A stretch of DNA of 64,000 bases from UBA1858 sp965262455 (GTDB taxonomy: Bacteria > Pseudomonadota > Gammaproteobacteria > UBA4575): assembly GCA_965262455.1 (NCBI GenBank), contig CBDHFH010000008.1:124001-188000 (forward strand), read 5' to 3'. A program made the translations under genes and the position numbers. The notes under the pieces were generated by a model, which worked only from the letters and a program-made list of their open reading frames with translations, was not told where the DNA came from and did not search any database. Shown piece after piece: positions 8,733 to 18,050 of this stretch (the first letter of the stretch is position 1; each line of letters opens with the position of its first letter).

Positions 8733-8749
8733 AAGAACTATTTAGCGCT

Positions 8750-9520
8750 ATGGATACTTCATCACGAGAGGCTTATCTAAAAGCATTAGATATTCAGCAA
8801 TGGCATTTACGTCATCAGGCTGAACAACCTGCGTTACTCAATGAAGAATCGAACGATGTACTTCTTAATGAACCTAAGGTTAATGCTTCACAGCATGTAG
8901 CAAATGCATCATCAGAACAAGCGTCGGTAGCTGCTAACACTGCCATTGCGTTGGAAGAGATTTCATCAATGGATATGGCTGAACTGCAAATGCAGGTGCG
9001 AGCTTGTCAAGCATGTGAGTTACATAAAACACGCAAACAAACAGTGTTTGGCACGGGCCATCATAAAGCAGATTGGTTAATCATAGGTGAAGCACCTGGG
9101 GCGGATGAGGATCGTCAAGGCGAGCCATTCGTGGGTCGTGCCGGGCAATTATTGACGCAAATGTTGCGCGCCATCGGTCTGGCCAGAGAAGAGGTATTCA
9201 TTGCCAATATACTCAAATGCCGTCCGCCGAATAATCGTGACCCTAAAATAGACGAGGTGCAGGCATGTCAGGCGTACTTGTACCGTCAAATCGAGTTACT
9301 TGAGCCGAAAATTATACTTGCGCTAGGTCGCATTGCGGCACAGTCATTATTGAATAGTGCCACGCCTATCGGCAAAATGCGCGGAAAGTTATATCATTTA
9401 GACAAGTATGGTATTCCCTTGGTTGTGACTTATCATCCGGCTTACCTTTTACGTAGCCCGAAAGAGAAGCGCAAAGTCTGGGAAGACTTGAAATTTGCAC
9501 GACAGCAAGTGGTATCTTAA
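8750..9520 (+). CDS. family-4 uracil-DNA glycosylase (Fe-S)
   Basis: A 256-residue protein. The first 80 residues are low-complexity and unlike the rest. The catalytic domain has the family-4 pattern: C86-x2-C89, GEAPGADED (113-121), C157 in LKCRPPNNRD, C173, and HPAYLLR near residue 230. The four cysteines hold a 4Fe-4S cluster. It removes uracil from DNA. The gene begins 17 bp after leuA and is followed by rimI, an arrangement common in gammaproteobacteria, where this gene was sometimes annotated as a phage polymerase-like protein. Confidence 0.9.
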   Translation: MDTSSREAYLKALDIQQWHLRHQAEQPALLNEESNDVLLNEPKVNASQHVANASSEQASVAANTAIALEEISSMDMAELQMQVRACQACELHKTRKQTVFGTGHHKADWLIIGEAPGADEDRQGEPFVGRAGQLLTQMLRAIGLAREEVFIANILKCRPPNNRDPKIDEVQACQAYLYRQIELLEPKIILALGRIAAQSLLNSATPIGKMRGKLYHLDKYGIPLVVTYHPAYLLRSPKEKRKVWEDLKFARQQVVS

Positions 9521-9548
9521 AGCACATGGTATTTTAAAAAGAATAAAA

Positions 9549-10013
9549 ATGAGCGCTGTTCTAGAACCTTCCGATCTGAATTTTCGTCCCATGCAGATTG
9601 ATGACCTCGTAAATGTTATGCATGTCGAGCATCGCGCTTATCCATTTCCCTGGAGTCAGGCTATCTTTAAAGATTGTATTAACGCAGGCTATCATTGTTG
9701 GGTTGCTGAGGCGCAGAAAGAGTTTGTCGGATATGCAATTTTTATCAATGCAGTTGATGAATGTCACTTATTAAATCTATGTGTCGATCCTGAATTACAG
9801 GGTCGAGGCTACGGAAGACAATTACTGAATCATGTACTCACAAGCGCTAAAACATTTGATGCTGTATGCATTTTCCTGGAAGTGCGACCATCGAATACTT
9901 ACGCAGTTGAATTATATGAGTCTGAGGGATTCAATGAAGTTGGGGTTAGAAAAAGATATTATCCCACTCATCATGGAAGAGAAGATGCTGTGATTTATGC
10001 AAAAGAAATTTAA
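9549..10013 (+). CDS. rimI: ribosomal-protein S18 alanine N-acetyltransferase
   Basis: A 154-residue GNAT protein when started at ATG 9549; an in-frame ATG at 9495 lies inside the upstream gene and would add 18 unlikely residues. It has the acetyl-CoA loop QGRGYGRQLL and the RimI-type core (LLNLCVDPELQG, FLEVRPSNTYAVELYESEGF). It acetylates the N-terminal alanine of ribosomal protein S18. Its place beside the uracil-DNA glycosylase and prfC is typical. Confidence 0.9.
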   Translation: MSAVLEPSDLNFRPMQIDDLVNVMHVEHRAYPFPWSQAIFKDCINAGYHCWVAEAQKEFVGYAIFINAVDECHLLNLCVDPELQGRGYGRQLLNHVLTSAKTFDAVCIFLEVRPSNTYAVELYESEGFNEVGVRKRYYPTHHGREDAVIYAKEI

Positions 10014-10057
10014 TCACACGCCCCTCCTATACTAAAATAGTATCTAAATAAAGTTTT

Positions 10058-11647
10058 ATGAGTGATCACTTAGTAGAAACTAAGCGTCGAAGGACGTTCG
10101 CTATCATCTCGCACCCCGATGCAGGTAAAACGACCATCACCGAAAAGTTGTTGTTATACGGAGGTGCTATTCAGCAGGCAGGAACGGTAAAAGGGCGTAA
10201 AGCCGCACGCCATGCCACTTCAGACTGGATGGCCTTGGAGCAGCAACGTGGTATTTCAGTAACAAGTTCAGTCATGCAGTTTATTTACAATGACTGTGTT
10301 GTCAATTTATTGGATACCCCTGGTCATGAAGATTTCTCGGAGGATACCTACAGAACCCTAACTGCAGTGGATTCTGCATTAATGGTGATAGATTGTGCCA
10401 AAGGTGTAGAGGATCGAACAATAAAATTGATGGAGGTATGTCGCTTGCGGGATACTCCCATTGTGACATTCATTAACAAGCTGGATCGCGAAGGTCGTGA
10501 GCCTATCGAGTTAATGGATGAAGTAGAATCGGTATTAAATATTAAGTGCACACCTGTGACTTGGCCTATTGGTATGGGTAAGTCATTAAAAGGGGTTTAT
10601 CACTTATTGAATAATTCAGTCCATCTATTCGGCGCCACTCATGGTGGCAAAAAACTTGATGGTGAAGTGATTGAGGGTTTAGATAATCCAAGGCTGGATG
10701 AAGTATTGGGTGATATGGCAGCTAATCTACGCGATGAAATTGAATTAGTGATGGGCGCGAGTCACGAGTATGACCATGAAGAATTTCTAGCAGGCAAATT
10801 AACGCCTGTTTTTTTTGGCTCAGCAATCAATAATTTTGGTGTGCAAGAGTTATTAGATAAGTTTGTTGAGGTGGCGCCTCCACCACAGGCGCGTGAAAGC
10901 CTGACACGCACTGTTAATGCAGAAGAAGAAAGTTTTTCAGGCTTTGTATTTAAAATTCAAGCAAATATGGACCCTAATCATCGTGATCGCATCGCCTTTA
11001 TGAGGATATGCTCAGGCAGCTTCGAAAAAGGTATCAAACTTCGTCATGTCAGGTTACAGAGAGAGGTAAAAATTCCTGATGCGCTCACGTTCTTTTCTTC
11101 TGAGCGAGGCCATGTCGAACGTGCTTATCCAGGTGATATTATTGGTTTGCATAATCACGGCACGATACGTATTGGTGATACTTTCTCGCAAAAAGAAGAG
11201 TTAATCTTTACTGGAATACCTAATTTTGCACCGGAATTATTTCGTCGTGCTCAACTTAAAGATCCATTAAAAACAAAAGCATTACTCAAAGGGCTAATGC
11301 AACTATGTGAAGAAGGTGCAACGCAGCTGTTTCGTCCGCTTAACAACAATGATTTGATTTTAGGCGCGGTCGGAATTTTACAATTTGATGTAGTCGCGCA
11401 TCGCCTAAAGGATGAATATAACGTGGATTGCCAGTTTGAGCATGTAAATGTATACACGGCGCGCTGGTTACATAGTAATGATCAACAAGCATTGGAAAAA
11501 CTCAAACAAAAATCCTCTGCCGGTGTTGCTCTCGATCATGCTGGCGAACTGGTCTATATGGCCTCATCACGAGTAAATTTAGATATGGCTATTGAGAAAT
11601 GGCCGGATATTGAATTTAAGAATACACGAGAACAAGTTTATAACTAA
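10058..11647 (+). CDS. prfC: peptide chain release factor 3
   Basis: A 529-residue GTPase, full length for RF3. The G1 motif SHPDAGKTT is at about 18-26, G3 is in LLDTPGHEDFSEDTYR and G4 in FINKLDREGREP. It promotes release of RF1/RF2 from the ribosome after termination and takes part in post-peptidyl-transfer quality control. The gene lies between rimI and efpL, giving a run of translation-related genes on the plus strand. Confidence 0.97.
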   Translation: MSDHLVETKRRRTFAIISHPDAGKTTITEKLLLYGGAIQQAGTVKGRKAARHATSDWMALEQQRGISVTSSVMQFIYNDCVVNLLDTPGHEDFSEDTYRTLTAVDSALMVIDCAKGVEDRTIKLMEVCRLRDTPIVTFINKLDREGREPIELMDEVESVLNIKCTPVTWPIGMGKSLKGVYHLLNNSVHLFGATHGGKKLDGEVIEGLDNPRLDEVLGDMAANLRDEIELVMGASHEYDHEEFLAGKLTPVFFGSAINNFGVQELLDKFVEVAPPPQARESLTRTVNAEEESFSGFVFKIQANMDPNHRDRIAFMRICSGSFEKGIKLRHVRLQREVKIPDALTFFSSERGHVERAYPGDIIGLHNHGTIRIGDTFSQKEELIFTGIPNFAPELFRRAQLKDPLKTKALLKGLMQLCEEGATQLFRPLNNNDLILGAVGILQFDVVAHRLKDEYNVDCQFEHVNVYTARWLHSNDQQALEKLKQKSSAGVALDHAGELVYMASSRVNLDMAIEKWPDIEFKNTREQVYN

Positions 11648-11679
11648 CTGGGTGTATAATTAATAGAGAGAACGTTGAA

Positions 11680-12246
11680 ATGGCTAAAGCGAGTGAGCTT
11701 AAACGAGGGATGTATGTAGTAATCGACAATATACCGCATGTTGTCAAACAGGTGGAAGCTAAAAGCCCCTCATCACGTGGTGCGTCCACGTTATATAAGA
11801 TTCGTTTTAATAATCTAAAAACAGGTCAAAAATTAGATGAATCTTACAAAAGTGACGATATGTTAAAAGAAGCTGATTTCACGCGTGTTGCGATCCAATA
11901 TTCATATAAAGATGGTGAGCATTATGTATTTATGAACATGGAGGATTATTCTCAGTACGAAGTTAACGTCACTGAGATTGAAGATTGTATTGATTACCTG
12001 ACAGAGGGATTAGAAGGGTTAACTGCTTTAATTATGGATGATCAGCTGATTGGGGTTGAACTGCCGCAGGCCATCGCGATGCAAATCATGGAGACATCGC
12101 CAGCGATTAAAGGGGCGACGGCCTCAAGTATTACCAAGCCTGCCACGCTGAGTACTGGAAAAGTAGTGCAAGTGCCTGAGTACTTAGAGGAAGGGGAAAC
12201 TATAAAGATTAATACCGAGACAGGTAAATTTATGTCCCGCGCCTAA
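11680..12246 (+). CDS. efpL: EF-P paralogue EfpL (YeiP type)
   Basis: A 188-residue, three-domain EF-P-like protein. The domain I loop reads SPSSRGASTLYK (29-40), so the residue at the tip, Arg33, matches E. coli EfpL/YeiP (SPTARGAATLYK) and not the lysine that is modified in EF-P. The C-terminal part (SPAIKGATASSITKPATLSTG) also matches EfpL. EF-P proteins relieve ribosome stalling at polyproline and related sequences; EfpL does so without a lysine modification. ATG follows GAGAGAACG. It follows prfC by 32 bp and ends at a strong bidirectional hairpin. Confidence 0.9.
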   Translation: MAKASELKRGMYVVIDNIPHVVKQVEAKSPSSRGASTLYKIRFNNLKTGQKLDESYKSDDMLKEADFTRVAIQYSYKDGEHYVFMNMEDYSQYEVNVTEIEDCIDYLTEGLEGLTALIMDDQLIGVELPQAIAMQIMETSPAIKGATASSITKPATLSTGKVVQVPEYLEEGETIKINTETGKFMSRA

Positions 12247-12252
12247 ATAAGT

Positions 12253-12286
12253 AATCGGAGATACAGTGAATAGTATCTCCGATTTT
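12253..12286. terminator. bidirectional terminator between efpL and mscL
   Basis: A perfect 12-bp stem (12253-12264 with 12273-12284) and an 8-nt loop, followed by TT and preceded by an A-rich stretch. It can end both efpL and the convergent mscL transcript. Confidence 0.85.
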
Positions 12287-12307
12287 GCTATGTAAGTTTT
12301 TTAGTAA

Positions 12308-12706
12308 TTACTTTTTTAACAAGTCACGAATTTCTGTCAGTAACTTTTCTTCAGCGCTAGGCTCAGGCGGAGCGGCAGGCGCTTCTTCCTCTTTCTTTTT
12401 TAAGCTATTCATTGCTTTGATAGCAACAAAAATTGCAAAAGCAACAATTAAGAAATCAAATACAGTCTGAATAAATTGACCATAATTAATAGTGACTGCT
12501 TCAACGCCCTCACTTGCTTGTTGAATTGTGATGGCGAGATTAGTGAAATCGACTCCGCCAATTAATACACCTAGCGGTGGCATCACTACATCAGACACAA
12601 ATGAGGACACGATTTTCCCAAATGCGGCACCGATGATGATCCCTACGGCCATGTCCACCACATTGCCGCGCATGGCAAATTCTTTAAATTCAGTCATCAT
12701 ACTCAT
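12308..12706 (-). CDS. mscL: large-conductance mechanosensitive channel MscL
   Basis: A 132-residue channel protein of usual length. TM1 carries the family block RGNVVDMAVGIIIGAAFGKIV (13-33) and the loop holds the VVMPPLG motif. TM2 lies near 75-98 and the protein ends in a charged cytoplasmic helix (EEKLLTEIRDLLKK). It opens under membrane tension and releases solutes on hypo-osmotic shock. It pairs well with the compatible-solute operon further on. ATG at 12706 has AGGAG 8 nt upstream; a second in-frame ATG is two codons later. Confidence 0.96.
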   Translation of the reverse strand: MSMMTEFKEFAMRGNVVDMAVGIIIGAAFGKIVSSFVSDVVMPPLGVLIGGVDFTNLAITIQQASEGVEAVTINYGQFIQTVFDFLIVAFAIFVAIKAMNSLKKKEEEAPAAPPEPSAEEKLLTEIRDLLKK

Positions 12707-12894
12707 AGATTGGCTCCTAAATTGGATATTATTATGTTTATAAATAATGGGCGCCCAATGGGTTATTGAACGCAGAGCACATATTAATAAGATATAATCG
12801 CAGTGTACATAGTGTTTTTACTTATAATCAGCGTGACAGCATGTACATGTGCTTAATAAATACCTGACTTTTTATCTAATGGACTAGCTAGACT

Positions 12895-13104
12895 ATGAAA
12901 AACAACCCACCTCCCACCACCTGGCAAGTCTTTAAAAGTGTGATTGCTAGTTTCTTTGGTGTGCAAAATGAAGAAACTAGGCAAAGAGATTTTACTTATG
13001 GCAAACCGTCTCAGTTTATTATTGTTGGCCTGATCATTACGCTGGCTTTTATTGTAGTGATATATATGGCTGTTAAAATTGCACTGTATTTCGCGCTAGG
13101 GTAA
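12895..13104 (+). CDS. DUF2970 small membrane protein
   Basis: A 69-residue protein with the DUF2970 pattern: a Trp-containing N-terminus, the block SVIASFFGVQNEETRQRDF, then one transmembrane helix (about 42-68). Its function is unknown. It is transcribed alone and converges on the addB-like gene, whose stop is 12 bp away. Confidence 0.85.
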   Translation: MKNNPPPTTWQVFKSVIASFFGVQNEETRQRDFTYGKPSQFIIVGLIITLAFIVVIYMAVKIALYFALG

Positions 13105-13116
13105 TACTACGATAAA

Positions 13117-15234
13117 TTAATTCCAGTGTTGTTTGCGGCACAGTCCTTGATAGTCGCATACGCGACAAGTTGTATCATCACCAAGTGCAAATAGCTTGGC
13201 TTCATTAAGTAGTGCGTTAATTAAGTTCACTATTCGGGTCTTGTGAAGAGACTTCAGGTGGGAAATTTCTTGCTCGTTTAACGGTGTGTTTGATCGAACT
13301 TCGTTTTGTAAACCCAAACTTAGGTATTCTGCTTGAGTGATGTTATCGTCTAATAATGCATAAAAGGGTAACTGCACCAATTCGCCATTGAGTATACTTT
13401 TTTTGGTCGCTTTTGTGCTGCCAGTTTTGTAGTCAATAACGGCTAACTGTTGTGAATCAGTATCAATGCGATCAATCTGTCCGTAGAGAGTAAATTTCTC
13501 GTTAATATGAGTTTGTAATAATGATTCGCCGCGCATTGGATGCCAGTGTATTGCGCGTTCTACCATCCACTGCATATAGGCAGGCACATTGTTCAGCCAG
13601 CGTTGGAGCCAGCCCTGTTTAACAGTAGTGGGAAAAGCAGCTTGCATGAAAATAGTCGTACTTAATTCGCATAGATGGTCAATGAGATGTGTGAGATTTT
13701 TCTCGTTGAATTGTTTGGCAATGTTGTACTCAGTATTGAAGTGGAACTCGTATAAACACTGATGCACAAGCATGCCATAGTCGGATGCTTCAAAATCATC
13801 TGCTGTTTGTTGATCATGCAAGCCCAACATATATTTTGCAAAATATTGGTAGGGGCAATCGACCAGTGATTGATACTGTGTCGCTGAGATACTTGTAGGT
13901 ATTAGCTCGGCAGGCGAATTTGTTTGAGCTGGCAAAGTTTTAAGTTGGCTGAAGTCATGTTTGCTTTGTTGATATATATTGTAAGCATTAATGATTTCAT
14001 CTAATTCGGTATTAATTATATCTGTTGAATAGGCTTGTTCAGAAAATAAATTAATTAATTTTACCCATGCGCAAATTTCTTGAGGCTCTCCGTTCATTTC
14101 CATTTCTGCGCTAAGTAACACTTTATTTGATTGCTGTATCAATTGCCGAAAACGCACAAAATTTATTGCATTCTCTTCATGACTTGTTGGCAGTCCGAGT
14201 TCATAACATACTTTTTCGTTAAAGAAGGTGCGATGTCTACTTTTCGATAAACGATTTTCTTCAACGCCAGCAATTATTACAGCATCAAACTTCATATTAT
14301 CAGTATGCTCAAAGCCGCATAAAGTAATACGTTTGTCAGTTTGAGGTGGAATAAAATAATTATGCTCTAGTAGATCACTTAACCACTGTCGCCATTCTTT
14401 CCAGTTGATTTTAATGCTATTTGAGCGTGTGCTTTGTATGTGAAGGTCAAGCGTCTCTATTAGTTGTTGTCCCGCTATGTCGGTCTGTAACTCGTTGTAT
14501 ATGCCTAATTGTTTAAGTGCGTTAATTAAATGATCTGAAAGTTGAAATAACGGGTATTCACCTGACTGTTTGCATACGTCCAGGGGCAGGCAAGCTGACT
14601 TGATTGCATTTAACATGTTAATACAGTGTGTCTCTTGTGACTCGAAGCATTGTTCGGCTAGCACAATCATAGTGTCAATGCTGTCGACTGTGGTGTTGCG
14701 GTGTTGCTTCAAATATTTCTTAAATTGAAAAGTTTGTTGTGCGTAAGGTGAGTCTGGTAAGTGGTTATTTGATAAGAACGGCGAACTCAGCAGGTCTAGA
14801 AGTGCATCTTTCTTAAAGTTATTCTCTATTGCATCGAGTAACACTTCTATTATTGTTGCTGCACTGGTTGTTGATAAAGTCCACCCGCCCATGTCGCTGG
14901 GCTGGATGCCTTGTTCTTCTAGCACGGCACGAATACGTCTCGCCAACATGCGATCGCTGATTACAATGCCAATGCAAGAAACTTTAGCGAGCAACCACTT
15001 TTTAGCCTGTAAACAAATAGCATTAACATGCGTTTCTATTGAATTGCATGTGTAAAGTGACATCCAGTCTTTAAAGATATTACTTGAACATGTTGTAGTT
15101 AGATTCTGAATACGTGAGTAGGTATGCTCGCTTCGCGTATAGACGATATCCAGCACCTGTTCACGTAGATTTGTAGAGTGCTCACTATGCTGTGTTGCTT
15201 GTATGTAACGTAAGTGAGGGTGATGATGCGTCAC
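13117..15234 (-). CDS. AddB-like PD-(D/E)XK nuclease, C-terminal part (split gene)
   Basis: This 705-residue frame is the C-terminal three quarters of an AddB-like DNA-repair protein (the 'probable DNA repair protein' family related to AddB). It carries a degenerate helicase-like region and then a RecB-type nuclease: first Cys in VDCPYQYFAKY, GQIDRID, IDYKTGS, and a terminal Cys cluster TCRVCDYQGLCRK that should bind 4Fe-4S with the first Cys. It starts at a GTG that overlaps the stop of the preceding fragment (ATGTGA). The N-terminal parts lie in two other frames at 15231-15857 and 15755-15991. Dropping one TG at about 15231-15236 joins the frames. No AddA-like helicase gene is beside it. 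Confidence 0.75.
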   Translation of the reverse strand: MTHHHPHLRYIQATQHSEHSTNLREQVLDIVYTRSEHTYSRIQNLTTTCSSNIFKDWMSLYTCNSIETHVNAICLQAKKWLLAKVSCIGIVISDRMLARRIRAVLEEQGIQPSDMGGWTLSTTSAATIIEVLLDAIENNFKKDALLDLLSSPFLSNNHLPDSPYAQQTFQFKKYLKQHRNTTVDSIDTMIVLAEQCFESQETHCINMLNAIKSACLPLDVCKQSGEYPLFQLSDHLINALKQLGIYNELQTDIAGQQLIETLDLHIQSTRSNSIKINWKEWRQWLSDLLEHNYFIPPQTDKRITLCGFEHTDNMKFDAVIIAGVEENRLSKSRHRTFFNEKVCYELGLPTSHEENAINFVRFRQLIQQSNKVLLSAEMEMNGEPQEICAWVKLINLFSEQAYSTDIINTELDEIINAYNIYQQSKHDFSQLKTLPAQTNSPAELIPTSISATQYQSLVDCPYQYFAKYMLGLHDQQTADDFEASDYGMLVHQCLYEFHFNTEYNIAKQFNEKNLTHLIDHLCELSTTIFMQAAFPTTVKQGWLQRWLNNVPAYMQWMVERAIHWHPMRGESLLQTHINEKFTLYGQIDRIDTDSQQLAVIDYKTGSTKATKKSILNGELVQLPFYALLDDNITQAEYLSLGLQNEVRSNTPLNEQEISHLKSLHKTRIVNLINALLNEAKLFALGDDTTCRVCDYQGLCRKQHWN

Positions 15235-15857
15235 ATGATGTTGTTGTAATAACCTAGAGGTATATATTGAAACATTATTTGAGACTTACTTAAACGGTTC
15301 AAAAATAATGCTTCAGCAGGGTAGATGCGAGATTTACCAACAACATAATAATCTGTGTAGTTTAAGTTGTTAGTATGAGAGTGGTTATTAATCCGCTGGC
15401 AGTAGTATTCAACAGGATCGACTGCGCCACGTGCGTCTATTTGATCGCGATATGCTAGCCACAAGCGATAAACAATGTCGCTTTCCCGTGAAATGTTACT
15501 GGTATTGACATTGGGGTAGCGGTAACTGTTGGTTAGTTTCTCTTGTAGCGCTTGTTCGCCCTCATGCAAAGGGATTTGCGCTTGCGCGCATTCATTAAAC
15601 AGATTTACCAGTTCTTTGGCCAGTGGCCATACATTATTTGTTTGAAATAAGTTTGCGCTATTGCGCAATGCATCGACCAATATTAGCTGTTTATTGCTTT
15701 CACTTAGAACATTGCCTATAGGTGCTTCTTGCTGCCACACCCAATCTTCAAGCGTCATAATAGACGGGAGAATAACTTGAGCAATATGCGCGCGTGATTT
15801 GCTGCTCGCATTAGATTGAGTTTGATTGTGTGAACTTGGGCACGTGATCCGCACCAA
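15231..15857 (-). pseudogene. AddB-like nuclease, middle fragment
   Basis: This frame (useful part about 15231-15795) continues the AddB-like protein from HIAQVILPSIMTLEDWVWQQ to the stop at 15231. The part upstream of about 15795 is out of frame with the family. It is one of three fragments of a single gene and is shifted by -1 at both ends. Confidence 0.6.
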
Positions 15858-15991
15858 ATGAGCGTTTGACTTAAATCACATGGGTTGGGTTTATCCAGGG
15901 CAACAATATCTTGTGCTAACGCATCTTCGGGTGAATATGCGTAGTCGACAAATACAAAAGGAAGTGAGATTGCAGGTTGATGCGTACTCAA
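15755..15991 (-). pseudogene. AddB-like nuclease, N-terminal fragment
   Basis: A TTG at 15991, 9 bp after fdxA, starts the N-terminal piece (to about LMRAANHA). The frame then breaks at a CGCGCG tract near 15788-15793; removing one CG restores NHAHIAQVILPS in line with the middle fragment. A sequencing or assembly error, a real mutation or recoding are all possible. Confidence 0.55.
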
Positions 15992-16000
15992 GAGGTTATG

Positions 16001-16324
16001 TTATCGATCCAGATACTGACGTTTTTCTTTGACATCTTCCCATTCGCCAGCATCGTCTGGAGGATCCTTGCGTACCGTCAAAACCGGCCACTGTGCTGCT
16101 AATTCTTCATTGATCTCAAGAAATTCTTTTTGCTCCTCTGGCAAATCGTCCTCAGATAAAATTGCATCTACCGGACACTCTGGCTCACACATGGCGCAAT
16201 CGATGCATTCTTCAGGATCAATCACCAGAAAATTGGGGCCCTCATGAAAACAGTCCACTGGGCATACTTCCACACAGTCGGTGTACTTACATTTCACGCA
16301 TGGTTCAGTTACTACAAAAGTCAT
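16001..16324 (-). CDS. fdxA: 7Fe ferredoxin FdxA
   Basis: A 107-residue ferredoxin of the Azotobacter FdI type. The N-terminal half has C9, C17, C21-Pro and C25 spaced for a 3Fe-4S plus 4Fe-4S pair, and the second motif C40-x2-C43-x2-C46-x3-C50-Pro follows. The acidic C-terminal extension (EDLPEEQKEFLEINEELA) is also typical. It transfers electrons in the cytoplasm; the partner is not evident. It may be cotranscribed with the addB-like gene that follows 9 bp later. Confidence 0.95.
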   Translation of the reverse strand: MTFVVTEPCVKCKYTDCVEVCPVDCFHEGPNFLVIDPEECIDCAMCEPECPVDAILSEDDLPEEQKEFLEINEELAAQWPVLTVRKDPPDDAGEWEDVKEKRQYLDR

Positions 16325-16517
16325 TTTGGCTCCGTATAGTCAATTAAAATCGCTGTTACAGTCTGAATTGCTAGAGATTTCAATGTTACAGACATGAATA
16401 TTAAGTAGACTTATCTGCTGAAATCGTCTTGCAGTCAGGTGGCGTCCTTGTACGTCCTTGAATAAAACGGCAATTATAGCGAATTATGCCTATCACTATG
16501 CAACACAGGAGAATATT

Positions 16518-17435
16518 TTGGCAACCATACTAGTTACTGGGGGCGCGGGATTTATTGGTTCACATACGGTGGATCAATTATTGGCGCAAAATCATCAAGT
16601 TATAGTGTTGGATAATTTTTCTAATGGATCAAGAAATAACCTGCCTGAGGAATGTGAAAAATTAGCTATTATTGAGGGTGATATCACACGTGAGCAGGAT
16701 GTGAATCAGGCCATGCAGGGAGTTGACCAATGTATCCACCTGGCGGCTCAAGTATCCGTAGTCAGTTCCGTTGAAGATGCCAGTTTCTCAGCCCAGCAAA
16801 ATATCCTGGGCTATGTGAATATCATCGAAGCAATGCGTAAGCAAAATGTTTCACGCTTGGTATATGCATCTTCCGCTGCCGCGTATGGAAATCCAATTGA
16901 ATTGCCGTTAAAAGAAACATCTGCATTATCACCGGAGTCGCCTTATGGGTTAGAAAAGAAAGTCAATGAGCAATACGCAGAACTGTTCTTAACGCTTCAT
17001 AAATTGTCAGCATGTGGCATGCGATACTTTAATGTCTATGGTCCGAGGCAAGATCCCAAGTCGCCTTATGCGGGTGTTATCGCGTTATTTGTCGAGCGTA
17101 TTAAAAACAAACAAGGCTTAACTATTTTTGGTGACGGGCTGCAAACACGTGATTTTGTATTTGTGCATGATGTTGCGCGCGCTAATTTGGCAGCATTACA
17201 AAGTGATTATAATGGCGCATGTAATGTTGGCACCGGCACTAGCGTAACACTATTGCAATTAATTGATGTACTAGAAGAATTATGTGGCTGGCAAGTTGAA
17301 AAACAATTTGCTGCGCCTCGCGAAGGTGATATTGTTCATTCAGCTGCCGTCGTTGATTGTCTCAATAATACATTGGGCTATCAATCAACAGTGACCTTGC
17401 ATGAAGGTCTGCAAACATTACTTGATGAAGTATAG
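16518..17435 (+). CDS. NAD-dependent nucleotide-sugar epimerase (GalE/WbpP-like)
   Basis: A 305-residue extended SDR. The dinucleotide motif TGGAGFIGSH lies at about 6-15, the catalytic region reads SSAAAYG and then YGLEKK (YxxxK), with RYFNVYGPRQDP behind it. The start is TTG at 16518, with AGGAG placed correctly upstream; the in-frame TTG at 16458 has no ribosome site. It most likely epimerises a UDP-hexose (glucose, or N-acetylglucosamine) for surface polysaccharide. It is unlinked to the EPS locus, and the exact substrate cannot be read from the sequence. Confidence 0.85.
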   Translation: MATILVTGGAGFIGSHTVDQLLAQNHQVIVLDNFSNGSRNNLPEECEKLAIIEGDITREQDVNQAMQGVDQCIHLAAQVSVVSSVEDASFSAQQNILGYVNIIEAMRKQNVSRLVYASSAAAYGNPIELPLKETSALSPESPYGLEKKVNEQYAELFLTLHKLSACGMRYFNVYGPRQDPKSPYAGVIALFVERIKNKQGLTIFGDGLQTRDFVFVHDVARANLAALQSDYNGACNVGTGTSVTLLQLIDVLEELCGWQVEKQFAAPREGDIVHSAAVVDCLNNTLGYQSTVTLHEGLQTLLDEV

Positions 17436-18050
17436 TTTTCGCTTGATGATGTACTTAGGTGATAGTCGATAATAAATTCATATAACATGTGACTATTATC
17501 ATTGGATGTTCCATTGCGATCATTTGCACTCCGATAATACCTCTTCGATATCGATTTCACTTGTCTATATGAAGCACCGAAGTGATGAATACCATTCCGA
17601 GATAGCGTGAAGATACCGCTATCTTCAAAATTAGATGATCACTAAATTAACACCAGCTGACCCATGCATGGACATTTGTACATACCATGTAAAACCCTTG
17701 TAGAACTATATCGTTATTTTACATGTCGTATAAAGATAAGAATACTGCTTAGTACCGTATTTTAGACATTTCCTGACTTTTGGGTTTTGTATTGCAAGAA
17801 CAAGAATTTATGAGTTGTCACAGTTTTCTAGTGCTCGTTCTCATTTATATAGGTGCACCTCAAGCCGGTGAATTGATATCTACTAAGGGTTAAGACCGTC
17901 AATGCGGGAAATATTTAAACCATCAGAAAAAATAAATTTCGCTTATTCAATCTGGTATAAATTTTTAACAAGCTAAGTCCATGCAACATTAATTCTTATT
18001 AAATTGATCTGTTTAACTACAACTTTACTAGAAAATGAGGACTACCTAAC
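17436..18050. other. 615-bp intergenic region with hairpins, no gene seen
   Basis: No convincing ORF. It has a perfect 8-bp hairpin (TGAAGATA 17608-17615, TATCTTCA 17620-17627, loop CCGC), and a 9-bp inverted repeat, CATGTAAAA (17686-17694) with TTTTACATG (17717-17725). These could be regulatory sites for the gene at 18051. Confidence 0.5.

Noticed and set aside
9495..9548. Upstream ATG for rimI
   Set aside because: It lies inside the glycosylase gene and adds 18 residues that do not fit the GNAT family.
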